From assembly GCA_001600875.1 (NCBI GenBank), contig BCLD01000014.1:660123-724122 (forward strand): a DNA stretch of 64,000 nt, in the 5' to 3' direction. Under the pieces are notes generated by a model, which saw only the letters and a program-made list of their open reading frames with translations, made no database searches and was not told the DNA's origin. This document shows, piece after piece, positions 47,708 through 58,087 of the stretch. Origin of the DNA: Solicoccozyma terricola. Lineage: Eukaryota > Basidiomycota > Tremellomycetes > Filobasidiales > Piskurozymaceae. Position numbers and translations under genes: made by a program. Within the stretch, counting starts at the first letter, position 1. Every line of letters starts with the position of its first letter.

Positions 47708-48887
47708 ACTCCTTCACCCTCTGCGAAAATCTTTACCTACGGGTGACTTTGCTGCTTCTACGGACCTTTTCGGGGACGATGTTCAGCCATCTACTTACTC
47801 CTTTCTATTCACAAGACCGCGCCAGGAGGTCTTGCTCAGGTTATTTCGCTCTCTGTAACTCCCTTCCCTGTTCTCAGGCCTTTCTGCATCGATACGGCGA
47901 GGATTCATCTCGTCGTCTCTTTCTTCCATCGTTCCTCTGTTGATTCTTTCCGGTTTCTATCTTGGGAGAGGAGGGGTTTCTGTCGAAGAAAGACTTTTCC
48001 TTTTTTTTCATTTCTCCTACATGCATGTATTGAGTTCATTTCTCTCGACGGATTGTACTATTAATTTATACCGAAACACAACCCTGCATATGATTATCTT
48101 CCGTTGATGTATTACTGGTCATGGTCGTCATGGAAATCGCTAAGTTTGGTCGTCAGTGGTCTCAATGAAAATGCTCCATCTGTGGAGTGCTATCCTCTTT
48201 GTCCAAACGCCTCTGTTCTCTTCACGTTATCCACTTCTGTCAATGATCTCCATCCCAACCAACCCACCTCAATCCATTCATATCAACCACCTCTCTGCCT
48301 TCATCGACCCATCGTCGCAGCCATCCAACAGTTATCACCTCTTCTCTCAACAGTCCTCGCTCCATCAATTCTAATTGCATCGTGTGCCACATAAGAAAAG
48401 CATCTGAGGGGAATAAGAGGGTGTTACCCAATCTGGAAGAGAAGGTGGTTGAGGGTCGTAGATTGCGATATTTGATGTTGATGACTCGGTTACTATGTCT
48501 TGGCCGACGTCATGCCCATTGCCATCTGCATCTTTCAGAGCACCAGTGAAGAAGGATGTCGAAAGGTGGTTCTTGTCCACAGGCCTCAGCGTTTCGGTCT
48601 GCCCGTAGCTCATGTTCGTCAGGTAGATGCCGTTGCAAGAGCGGGTAGACTGTCCGTTGAGGGGTCGACGCATGGGAGGTGGGAGTGTAGCGGAGCGGGG
48701 TGAGCAGGGATATGTCGTCTGAGATGAGCATGATGATGGTGGGGGTGGTGTGGAGAATTGAGATTGGTTTGCTAACAATATTCTATCTGCCGACGGGTGG
48801 CGAACTGCGAACTGGCGATGGTGTCGAGTGACATCACACACATCACATACAATATCCCTAGATCATTTAGTAGCAAGCAGGACTACA
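47708..48887. other. Convergent 3' intergenic region
   Basis: 1180 nt between the CCCH gene (+) and the flavoprotein gene (-), both ending here. AT-rich 3'-UTR-like sequence near 48000-48070. Minus-strand frames at 48240-48431 and 48430-48841 have some coding character, noted separately; otherwise nothing. Confidence 0.45.
48240..48431 (-). CDS. Possible small coding exon, unknown
   Basis: An open frame ending in a stop at 48240, with helical, charged composition: MWHTMQLELMERGLLREEVI, then WLRRWVDEGREVVDMNGLRW. A pyrimidine-rich acceptor (TCTCTTCCAG) precedes it. Attempts to join it to the open frame at 48430-48841 gave stops or weak donors, so the gene model is not resolved. It may be a short independent gene or untranslated sequence. 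Confidence 0.25.
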   Translation of the reverse strand: MGNTLLFPSDAFLMWHTMQLELMERGLLREEVITVGWLRRWVDEGREVVDMNGLRWVGWDGDH

Positions 48888-51800
48888 TTACGGCCTTGCA
48901 TTCAATCCGTCAGACGTATCGTCTTCCTCGCTCTTGCTCGCCTTGGTAATCTCTCTAATCTTGTCCCCTTCATTCACCATCTCCCTATCTTCTTCTCCCT
49001 CGCCTGCTCCTTCCTTATCCGTCTTTGTCAAGATCGGCAAGCCATCCTCTCCTCTATTGTACAATCCTGCAATTCCTTCAGCGCCAAGCTTCGAGTCTTC
49101 TTCCGCCCAAATCTGCTGTCTCTCGCTGGATGAACCCGATCCTCCCGCAGCGTAAAGGATCTCCAGCGGTGTGTTGTGTCTATCGTCCAACGATGGCCAA
49201 AGACAGTGCTTGAAGAGATTGGTTGGATCCACACGTTGTTTCAAACGGACGAGACGATCGTAGTTTACTCCGTAAACGCCTTTGATTTCATCTGGGTGAG
49301 ATGATTGAGCGAACTGATGGAGGGGTGGGTATTCGCAATGAGCATTCCCTTCTAGGAAGGAATCAAAAACGAGGAGAGCAACGCACGCAAGGTAACGGCC
49401 CACCAGGGCTTTTAGTATGTATGACATCCCTAATCCAGTCGCTGGCTGTTCTGACGCATCTCGGGTCTTCCTCCGGCATGTCGATCGGCCATTGATGAAG
49501 CGCTGCGACGGTGTATGATGCCTCCCGATGAGATTGAGGGAGGCAGGTGGTTTTGCAGTCCGCCATGGCGCCAGTCGTGAGTTCGAATAGCCACGCTGCG
49601 GTAGACAAAGGATAATCATTGGGGCGTATTCGACAGTTGAACAGGAGATATCGAGACGTACTGCATCCGTCCGGGACGGTACCAAACTGTTGACAGGTTT
49701 TCCACACGATTTCATCAGTCAATGATTCCAGGAGATCCGATTTGATGAACCTGAGAATGTCGTCGACGTCAGGACTTGGGGATCGTTTTTTTTATTCATC
49801 CCGTCGTCGTTCAAACTCACCATTTCCTTCCGGCGCCGCCTTTCAAGACATTTGCGATGGAATCCTGCTGTTGCAAAAAGTCTCTCTCTTCCACGTCCTT
49901 GAAAAGACACCGTTCTTCGTCCCATGCACTGATGGCAGTGAGGTACTCTGCTCCGGCGTTTCGATTCCCAATGTAGCATAGCTGGATGATCACCACTCCG
50001 GTAGTGGAGTTGGGACCGGCTGTTAGGATGAAGTTTGTGTAGAGGTTGCGCGAAGAACCTTTCACGCAGTCTCGGACGTGTCGCATGAGGTTGGGTGTTG
50101 TGGTTGGGTTGAATGGACTGAAAGGGGGGATGAGAGCGCACCGAACGGTCAGCCGCTGCAATCGCACTTGTAGCGCTCGTAATTACCCCAAACGTACTAG
50201 ATCAAATTACCTGCAAACACGACGGGAACATGATATGCCTTTGCTCGATATCGTGTTGCGATACCCAAAGCCGTCCCAGCTCCTCTCACCCCCCACCACA
50301 TCTCCTTGGCTTCTTCCGGGTCCATATCCTCCTCCTTACCATCCGGCCACTCAATCTTACCTTTGGCATTGCCTTCCTTGTCGAGTTCGGAGATCCATGC
50401 TATTCTGCCGTCGGATAGCACCATCTCCAGCTCGATCAGATTATCCATGCTTAAACCGTATGCTCGACTGAGGAACCCGAATCCGCCAGTCATCATCACC
50501 GCTGTACCGACGGGGAAAGCGGCGAATGGCACAAAGTAAGGTCCCCACGGTGAAGCTGCGGAGAAGCGATCGAGTTGTTTGGAAGTCGCTCCGGCTCCAA
50601 AGGTTACGAGTATGTGAGGGGGTCGTGAGTCGCGATGCGGCGGTGCGGCGAGGTGGAGGTGGTCACTCATCTGTGATACGTGTGATGAGGATGAAGGTGT
50701 GGATCCGAATTGATGTTGTGGTGTTGATCCTGGACTGAAGAGGGATGATATTCCACCGAATGGAGATGGACCCCCGAGACCGGCGCTACCGAAAGACGTG
50801 GAAGACATCGATTGAATCCCGGCACTACCTGCGTATGAAATCCCTCCATATCCATTTCCCAACATCATCCCTGATGTCGAACCTAATCCATCGATCATCT
50901 TCTGTCTCCGTCTCGCCTCTTCACCTTTTTCGTTGGGTAAATCCGATGACGATCCTGAACCGGTCGCTCGGTCGCTGTTGTTGTTGTTGTTGTTGCTGTT
51001 GTCGTTTCCACTCGCACTACGATGACGACTGTCAGATGCCGATTCAGAGGAAGAGACTCCATCTGGTCGACCAAATGCCATTACTTCCTCCTGCTCCTCC
51101 GACGACGACGTGCCATTGTTCAACTTTGGATTTGGACGTCTGAATCCTCGATTTGAAGAGGATGATTCTCCTTGTATGGTATCGTTCCAAGATGCTTCAG
51201 CTGCGCTTCTTTTTCTCCCTTTGCCTTGCTTCCCGCCGGTAGGTTCACCCTCCGTCACTCCCGCTCCATTTCCTTGGAATTTTCCTTTCCCCTTTGGTAG
51301 ATCAACGTTGGTATGTCCGTTCCGAGGGTGAATGGCCGTGTTCTTTAGAGCAGGGAGGAATGGTGATGGGAGGTCGACACTGATTTGACACATCAATGAG
51401 AGGTCGATGATGACTTGTCCAGCGACGGACCAGCCATGTGTCCCGTATCCACCGCCTTTGACGGAGATCTCGAGGGAGTTGGTGCGAGCAAACACGATGA
51501 GACTTTGGGGGGGGGGGGGGTCACACGATCAGAGAGAGGTCCTCGTCGGTGTCTCAGCGAATTGGGGGAAGGAAAAGCCTACGCACCGACTAATCTGCTT
51601 GGTGGTCGTCGGACGCACCAACACCAGCGCCTTTGACTCGATCGTCCCATTGAACACCGTGGCATGGACACGAAACCTGCAATCCCGGGGAAACCCATCA
51701 CATGATCAGCACGTTGAACCAACAACTCTCACACTCAAAAAGCATGGAAGGCAAAAAGAAATCGGATCTTTCCCTTCCATCGTCTGACCGCCGAGTTGAC

Positions 51801-53717
51801 ACGACAGGATGAAACAAGAATGATAGCTCGGTGCACTCGCGGAAGTCCAATCCATGTTTGACGGAGGGTATCGCGAGTGTAAAATGATTTCAAAGAGATG
51901 AAGGCGAGCATACGAGTGCTTGCTATGCTCACAAGGACGATGGTCTTTCAGGAGCCAAGACAGAGAAATTGAATGCAAGCATACGAATCTTCGATCCGCG
52001 AAGAGCAGAAGAAATGAATGCGAGCATATAAGTACATGCTATGCTCGCAAGACATCGTCTTTGCTCCGCGAAGAGAAGAAGAAATGAATGCGAGCATACA
52101 AGTCTTTGTGGAGCAAAGACAGAATGAAAGCGAGCAAACGGGGTGCTTGCCTTGTTGGCAACACAATAGCCTTTGCAACACAATAGCCTTTGGTGAGCGG
52201 AAAAAAGCAAAAAAGGAAATGCAAGCATAAGAGTGCTTGCCCCGCGAAGAGCAGAAAAAATGGAATGCGAGCATATGAGTATATGCTACGCTCGCAAGAC
52301 ATTGCCTTTGCTCCGCGGAGCCAGCAGAAGAAATGAAAACGAGCGCACGAATGCTTGCTATTTTCGCAAGACAATATCCATTGCGGGAAGTTTGGAACCG
52401 GTGAATCCAGGCATGTAAGTTCTTGATGTGATTGCAAGTCGATAGTCTTTGCCATAGCAAAGACAGAAGAAATGAAAAGACAGAAGATATCAATGCGAGC
52501 ATCACCAACTGCTTGATATCCTTGCAAGACGATAGTCTTTGCAGAGTTGAAACGGAAAGAAGGATGGTTGAGAGCATAAGGTGCTTGCTATGTTCGCAAG
52601 ACAACAACCTTTGCGCCGTAAAGACAGAAGAGGTAAATGCGAGCTTGTGTGTGCGAGCATGTGTGTGCTCGCTACGCGGCATCTTCGCTCCGCGAAGACA
52701 GCAGAGGAAATGAATGCGAGCATATCGAATAGCTTGCCATGTTCGCAAGACAATAGTCTCCCACTCCGAAAAGACAGACGAGATAATGCTTGCTATATTT
52801 TGCAAGACAATAGTCCCTGCTCGTCGAAAAAGAAAGAAAAGAAAGGTGGATCCAAGCATATGAATGTTTCGATCCGCTCCGCTTCCGCAAAAGACGGGAA
52901 GATGTCGAGGATATGAGAACTTGATTTGATTGCAAGATGACAGTGTTTCGCCGAGTGAAGACAGACGAAGTGAGTGCGAGCTATGCTCGCAAAGGATAAG
53001 TGGGAGCATATAAGTGCGAGCATATAAGTCCGAACATATAAGTGCGAGCATATACATGCTCGCTACGCTCGCAGGATACAATACTGCTCGCTACGCTCGC
53101 AAGAGACAATATCGCTCACTACGCTCGCGGGATACAATACTGCTCGCTACGCTCGCAGGAGACAATATTGCTCACTGCGTTCGCGGATGACAGTATTGCT
53201 CGCTTCGCTCGCTAGAGACAATATCGCTCGCTACGCTCGCGGAAGACAATATCGCTCACTGCGTTCGCGGAAGACATTAATGCTCGCTTCGCTCGCTAGA
53301 GATATTAACGCTCGCTACGCTCGCGGGATACAATAATGCTCGCTTCGCTCGCGAAAGAAAATATTGCTCGCTACGCTCGCAGGAGACAATATCGCTCACT
53401 ACGTTCGCGGAAGACAGTAATGCTCGCTTTGCTCGCAAGAGATATAATTCTTCGCTACGCTCATGGAAGAAGAGCTCCCTAACGGGATCCAGATGTTCGC
53501 TTCGCTTCGCTTCGCTTCGCTCGCCTCCAACGACTCACTGCTCACTCCCATACTCCCACAACTCCCCCTCCCCTGCATCCCCCGCATCCCCCCTCAACTC
53601 CCACTTCAACCCATCCACCAACGCCCGATCCAACTTGCTCAATTCCGCCTGATTGTATGATACAGGATGTAATGTTGGTTTTGGATTGAGATGGGATGGT
53701 GGTGGTGGTGGTTGCAT
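48888..53717 (-). CDS. PCMH-type FAD oxidoreductase with BBE domain and giant intron 1
   Basis: Flavin-dependent oxidase or dehydrogenase of the berberine-bridge class; substrate unknown. Seven exons: 53539-53717, 51587-51676, 50198-51502, 49821-50117, 49662-49750, 49383-49595 and 48888-49351; 2637 nt, 878 aa. Exon 1 (QAELSKLDRALVDGLKWELR, ending WEYGSE) joins in phase to FRVHATVFNGTIESKALVLV. The FAD domain shows SVKGGGYGTHGWSVAGQVII and MTGGFGFLSRAYGLSMDNLI; between them sits a disordered insertion of about 200 residues with an Asn run. The C-terminal BBE motif is YGVNYDRLVRLKQRVDPTNL. The acidic tail is unusual. The donor at 49382 (GTTGCT) is weak and less certain. Intron 1 (51677-53538) holds the tandem-repeat array. 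Confidence 0.83.
51888..53050. repeat. Degenerate ~70-bp tandem repeat with inverted repeats
   Basis: About sixteen diverged units. A typical unit (52014-52083) reads GAATGCGAGCATATAAGTAC, continues ATGCTATGCTCGC, AAGACATCGTCTTTGCTCCG and CGAAGAGAAGAAGAAAT. Two inverted repeats lie in each unit: GCGAGCAT...ATGCTCGC, and a shorter GTCTTTGC...GCGAAGAC. Units vary in length, and some are partial. The lack of stop codons on the minus strand makes a spurious 377-aa frame. Confidence 0.88.
53000..53056. repeat. 14-bp tandem repeat AGTGCGAGCATATA
   Basis: Four consecutive near-identical copies between the 70-bp and the 28-bp arrays. The unit shares GCGAGCATATAAGT with the 70-bp repeat, and its length is half the 28-bp period, so it may be the link between the two arrays. 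Confidence 0.85.
53057..53476. repeat. 28-bp tandem repeat, about 15 units
   Basis: Consensus TGCTCGCTACGCTCGC followed by AGGAGACAATAT. Fifteen cores can be counted, with recurrent variants: TAC/TTC/TGC in the middle, GTTCGC for GCTCGC, and GGA/AGG/TAG before ACA. Variants alternate in small higher-order blocks, for example units 5-7 resemble 8-10. The last unit is decayed. Confidence 0.92.
53496..53524. repeat. TTCGC pentamer repeat beside the splice donor
   Basis: Five tandem TTCGC units plus a partial TCGC, 14 nt inside the donor of the giant intron. It looks like a slipped form of the GCTTCGCTCGC core of the 28-bp repeat. Confidence 0.9.
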
Positions 53718-54466
53718 GGTGTGTGTGTGACTGTGTGACTGTGTATAGTGCTGCTCATACGATGTTCTGGATAAACTTGGTGTCTCCCCTCCCCTCCACT
53801 CGGCTTGTTTTAATTAGAGGGTGCGGGGGAGGGAGGGGAGGGGGGGAGACGGAAGACGGACAGCCAGCCAAACTGTGTCATGCTTATCGCCGATTAAGCT
53901 ACGGGAATGCAGGGTGAATGGGGTAAACGGGGTCAGATGGCCGGGGACGGTGAGACAGCGGCGCGGGGCGGGGCGGGGCGGGGACGGCGGACGGTGAGAA
54001 CGGGGGGAACGGGTGGAACTGTCCCGACACAGAGACAAGCGGAAGAAAGAGAAAGAGGGGCAATGTTCTAGAGGGGGAGGGGAGGGGGGAGGGGGGGGGG
54101 CCACGAAACATTATTCATAAACCCAACACACACACACTCTTGCCGGGGGATCATATCGTAGGTCAACGGAGAGCAGAGTGAGACCAGGTGAGAAGAGTGA
54201 ACAAGAACACAGCCGAACGGCGAACAGAGTCAGCAGTCAACTCCAACCCACATCTCCTCCTCACCACGCATTCTCACCTCGCATTCATTCATATCCCGTT
54301 CTCACTCATCGTCTTACCTTCTTCTTTCGTAGGAGGGAGTCAACCCGAGTTCCGAAGGTTGATAGGAATACGTGCTATCCGTCAATTGCGAGACTTGACA
54401 TCGTAACAGCATCACCACGCACCCCACGCACCCCACGCACCACCACCCACGCACCCACCCCCCAAA
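53718..54466. promoter_or_regulatory. Divergent promoter region, flavoprotein / Med25-like gene
   Basis: 749 nt between opposite starts. It contains a tandem GGGGC array (53965-53983), like repeated GC boxes, a G-rich block at 54072-54100 and a CA run at 54123-54136. CCCCACGCAC repeats precede the plus-strand ATG. No TATA box is obvious. Confidence 0.5.
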
Positions 54467-57400
54467 ATGTCATTCGCATCACCAAACGCCATATCTCCAC
54501 AAACAAACGCATCACCTTCTTCCCTTCCTAGTCACTTACAAACCACCTCCCAATCATCAATCAACATATCATCCCCATCGTATCACCACCTTCATTCATC
54601 GTTCGCTAATACTACCGCCGCATCGTCATCGTCGTCGTCGGCGGCGGCGGCGGCATCGTCGAATGGTGTGATGGAAATAGCAGCAGTGTTCATATTTGAT
54701 ACTTCGCTTTCACAATATTGTTATACGAATTTGATTGCGCAGAATGGAGCGGTTTCAGAGTGTTTGAAGAGGATAGTTGGGAGTGGGAGTGGGAGTGGGA
54801 AGGGTAGTGAGGTGGGTGATTGTATACTCACTCACTCGAGACTGACCCCGTTCCTGCATACTGACCTGAAGAATCTCGGTCTCGGTCTCGGTCTCGGTCT
54901 CGATCTCCCTCCTACCCACAGCTACGAGTATCAGTCATCATCACTTCCCCATCACATCGACATCCAATAACACATCAAACGTATTTCCTACCAATATCAA
55001 CTTTTTTATCATCTTTGAAATCTTTAACTAGGTATTTTAAAATAAATAATCAAGATCAGGAACAAGGTTGGGATTGGAAAGTGGGGAAAGGGGAGATGGG
55101 TTTGTTGGATGGTTTGGTGGCTGGGATTGAGGTGAGTGTGGGGGGGCGGGGGGGGGGGAAGGGGGAGGGGTACCGGGAACCCAACAGTCGGCAGGAAAAC
55201 AGATGATAATAACAATCTTTCGTACCCCGCTTTCAGCTATTCGATCGACACGCACTCTACCCTTTCACTTCACCATTTACTACAGCGACTACAACGACAA
55301 CAACGGCGACGGGGACGGCAACGGCAACGGCTACATCATCATCCATGAATTCACCATCCCAATCACCTTCATCTCTCAATCACTCACGACCTTCTCCAAC
55401 ATCCACTGGCTCACCATCCAAGTTAAAGACATCACCATCCGGTATCCCTCTTCCTACTCCTTCCCCAGCTTCACCGTTAAACCACGGTTCACCTCGTTCA
55501 TCTCGATTAGGTGGTATCCCACGTAGAAACTCATTCGCTTCGAAAAATAGAACAATCGATAGGTTCTTAATCGTTTTTAGTGGGAGAGATCCAACGGTTG
55601 ATGGTGTTTGGGAAGATGATGAAGAGTGGAAATTGGGTTTACGTGGTTTGAAGAGGGAACAGGAAATCAACGTCGTGGTTCCAACGACGACGACGACAAC
55701 CGAAAAGGGAACAGGTGGTTTACCTTCACCATCACCTTCACCTTCGGATAAAGATTCACAAGGAAACGTTGTGGTGGTGGAAAAATCTAGACCGATTGTT
55801 TCAAGGTCATCCACTTCGTTATCAATGGATAACATGACAAACATTGGTACGACGAGGAGAGGTCGAACTAGGATAACATCGAATTGGAAAAAAGAACTCG
55901 ATGGTGTAGGATGGGAAAATGTAGCGGATGAATTGAAAAAGAGGAAAGTTTCTTATGGAGTCGTGTTGGGGAATGAATCGTCGTCGTCGTCGTCGTCGGC
56001 GGCGGTCGTGATTGATGGAAATACGACAAGGAAACAAGTTAGGGAACCTGGTTTACTAACAGCTGTAGCTGGTTTGATCGCAAGATCACCAAATCTTCCT
56101 GGAAGAAAAGAATTCAACGTCGAAAATAGGTGGTGGAATCAGTCAATTGATGAAGACGCCGTGATGGTAGGGTTCAAAGTAGTTAATCCGCCGCCGCCTA
56201 CGTCGAGTATACAGCAGTTGGAGATGACAGGCGGCGGCGGCGGCGGCGGAAAGGTTAATGACAATGGTACGACAGACGGGGCATCAAACTCGAGACTGTC
56301 TCCATGGCCATACTGACATCGCTGTTTACAAAATACCACCCGCACAGGTAAACGACAGCATGTTCCTACATCACCCCTCGAGATCGACGTAGCCAACGAA
56401 GCCAAACGAATGCGTATCGGAAACGCCACGATTGATCCCCAATCCACTCAACGACCTCCACTCACAACGAGCAACTCTGGCTCAGGACAATGGATGTCTA
56501 CCCAGAACAACCTCACATCCGCGATCGGTGGTGTAGGACTCTCACAGGCTTCAATGTTACCACCTGAGCAGATACAGGCATTGTTGAGGGCTCAGCAGAT
56601 GGCGGTGTTGCAACAGAGAGCAGCAGTCGCAGCGTCACAGCAAAAGGGTCAGACATCGATGAGCAATGACGATCAACAACAGCAAAGGCAACTGCAGATG
56701 AGGCAGATGCAACAGATGCAGCAGACGCAGCAGCAGCAGCAGCAACAAGTTCAACGACCACAGGATCCACCTGCCGGTGGTCCACCAAAGTCCACTCCGG
56801 TTTGGACAGGCAAGATTACGTTGCGATTCCCGAATAGTCAGACGTCAGATCCGAGTGAGTCGACCGATCGCATAACGCCGATGAACACTCTTTGCTAATG
56901 ATCCTTCTGCGCAGTGGCACCGGTCGTGATCGCCAATGTCTTTGACGCCAACGTCACTGCAGACGTTCGAAGAGAGTTGTGGCCAACTGATGGTGAGCAA
57001 ACCGGAATTACCACCCCCCCCCCCGGGGGGGGGGGGGGGGCGAGGGACGCGGCGGCCCACAACACAACATCATTCGCTGATGCCACCGTTACCCCCCCGT
57101 TTCAGGCCTCGTGACAACTGGCATCCGTCGTCTCGACATGATGTCCCTTGGCGCATTGCTCAAACAGAAGGTCTGTACCACAGTCCACTTTGCAAGCATG
57201 CCGGATACTCGCGTGCCCAACAACGGAGCCGCATTCGCAGGATTCGTGGACAAGATGTTGAAGAACAGGGTTGTACGTACTCGACCTAGATCTCGAGATG
57301 CTTGTGCTTATCCCTCCCTTTTAACCTTTTGGCAGATGTACATTTGCAACTTTGGTCCGACTTCGAAACACGGCATCGTTTTGTTCGCCATGGCACCGAA

Positions 57401-57774
57401 CCAGGGTACCCAGAAGCTGCTAGGAGCGGTGTTTATGGTTCGTTGGATGCGTTACCATGGACTGCTTCCACAAGTCTGACAGCTGCTGACGTCTGCTTTT
57501 TGCGGCGGCGCAGGGTAACCCAATCCCAGACAGCCTCGGTCAAAACGGCTTTCCTCAGACAGACGCCAATCAGCAGCAAGCTCCGGGGTCTATGAACCCG
57601 GCGCAACTGCAAGATCCGCTAATCCAGTCGCAGAACGGGTGGCAGCAACCGCAGATAACATTGACACAGCAGCAGCAGCAGCAATTGACACAACTCCATC
57701 AACAGCAGCAGCAGCAGCAGCATCAACAGCAGCAGATGCAACAACAGCAACAACAGCAGATGCAACAACAACAA

Positions 57775-57805
<31 letters not shown>

Positions 57806-58017
57806 CTCCACAGGTTGCCTTACCGCCACAGTCTCGTCCAACAGGCCAAATCCCGGGCATCGCCAACATTCCTCCCGAGCAGATCAAGGCTTTTCTGCGC
57901 CGCGCTGGCTTGCCTGACGATGTCGACACGCTTACACAACAGCAAGTGGCTGAACGCATGATGGCAGCGTCGCGAATTATCCAGCAGGAAAAGTCTGGCG
58001 TCGTCGCGGCAACGTAG
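54467..58017 (+). CDS. Med25-like Mediator subunit (vWA + ACID-like domain)
   Basis: Likely Mediator subunit that receives activators at RNA polymerase II promoters. Eight exons: 54467-54811, 54922-55131, 55237-56266, 56348-56854, 56915-56992, 57106-57272, 57336-57437 and 57514-58017; 2943 nt, 980 aa. The vWA domain starts EIAAVFIFDTSLSQYCYTNL, continues LRVSVIITSP and ends MGLLDGLVAGIELFDRHALY. A second folded block, WTGKITLRFPNSQTSDPM to KLLGAVFMGNPIPDSL, contains VHFASMPDTRVPNNGAAFAG and resembles the activator-interaction domain. The tail has a long Gln run, then a helix (PPEQIKAFLRRAGLPDDVDT). The assignment rests on the domain order; the closest family is Med25/PTOV1. Confidence 0.75.
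57014..57040. repeat. C11G16 palindromic homopolymer junction in a Med25-like intron
   Basis: Eleven C directly followed by sixteen G, 20 nt after the donor of intron 56993-57105. It can form a perfect 11-bp GC stem with minimal loop, or on the C side pair with the G run of another molecule. Such a sequence is hard to read and may be mis-sized. Confidence 0.9.
57667..57803. repeat. CAG/CAA trinucleotide run coding poly-Gln
   Basis: About 45 Gln codons, CAG and CAA mixed, broken by single His, Met, Leu and Thr codons, in the last exon of the Med25-like gene. The CAA interruptions would limit slippage. Confidence 0.9.
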
Positions 58018-58087
58018 AACACATGTCATTTGTATCATCTCTCATAACCCAAGCGTGGCAGATTGTATGGATCGTCGGATGACAGAC

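Larger units (their letters stand above)
51677..53538 (-). other. 1862-nt intron of the flavoprotein gene
   Basis: Inferred from a strong donor (GCA|GTGAGT) at 53538 and acceptor (GGGATTGCAG) at 51677. The exon upstream ends in phase 2 and the downstream exon starts in the matching phase; the total coding length becomes a multiple of three only with this junction. The downstream exon has no in-frame ATG after its upstream stop, so it needs an upstream exon. Nearly all of the intron is tandem repeat. Confidence 0.72.

Noticed and set aside
51948..53081. A 377-aa uninterrupted minus-strand open frame in the repeat region
   Set aside because: It follows the repeat units and stays open only because the unit lacks stops in that frame. 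Its composition is Cys/His/Ser-rich and periodic without any domain, and it falls in the inferred intron.
51888..53476. CRISPR-like array of regular repeats
   Set aside because: Units are contiguous and diverged, with no unique spacers, and the context is eukaryotic with spliced genes.
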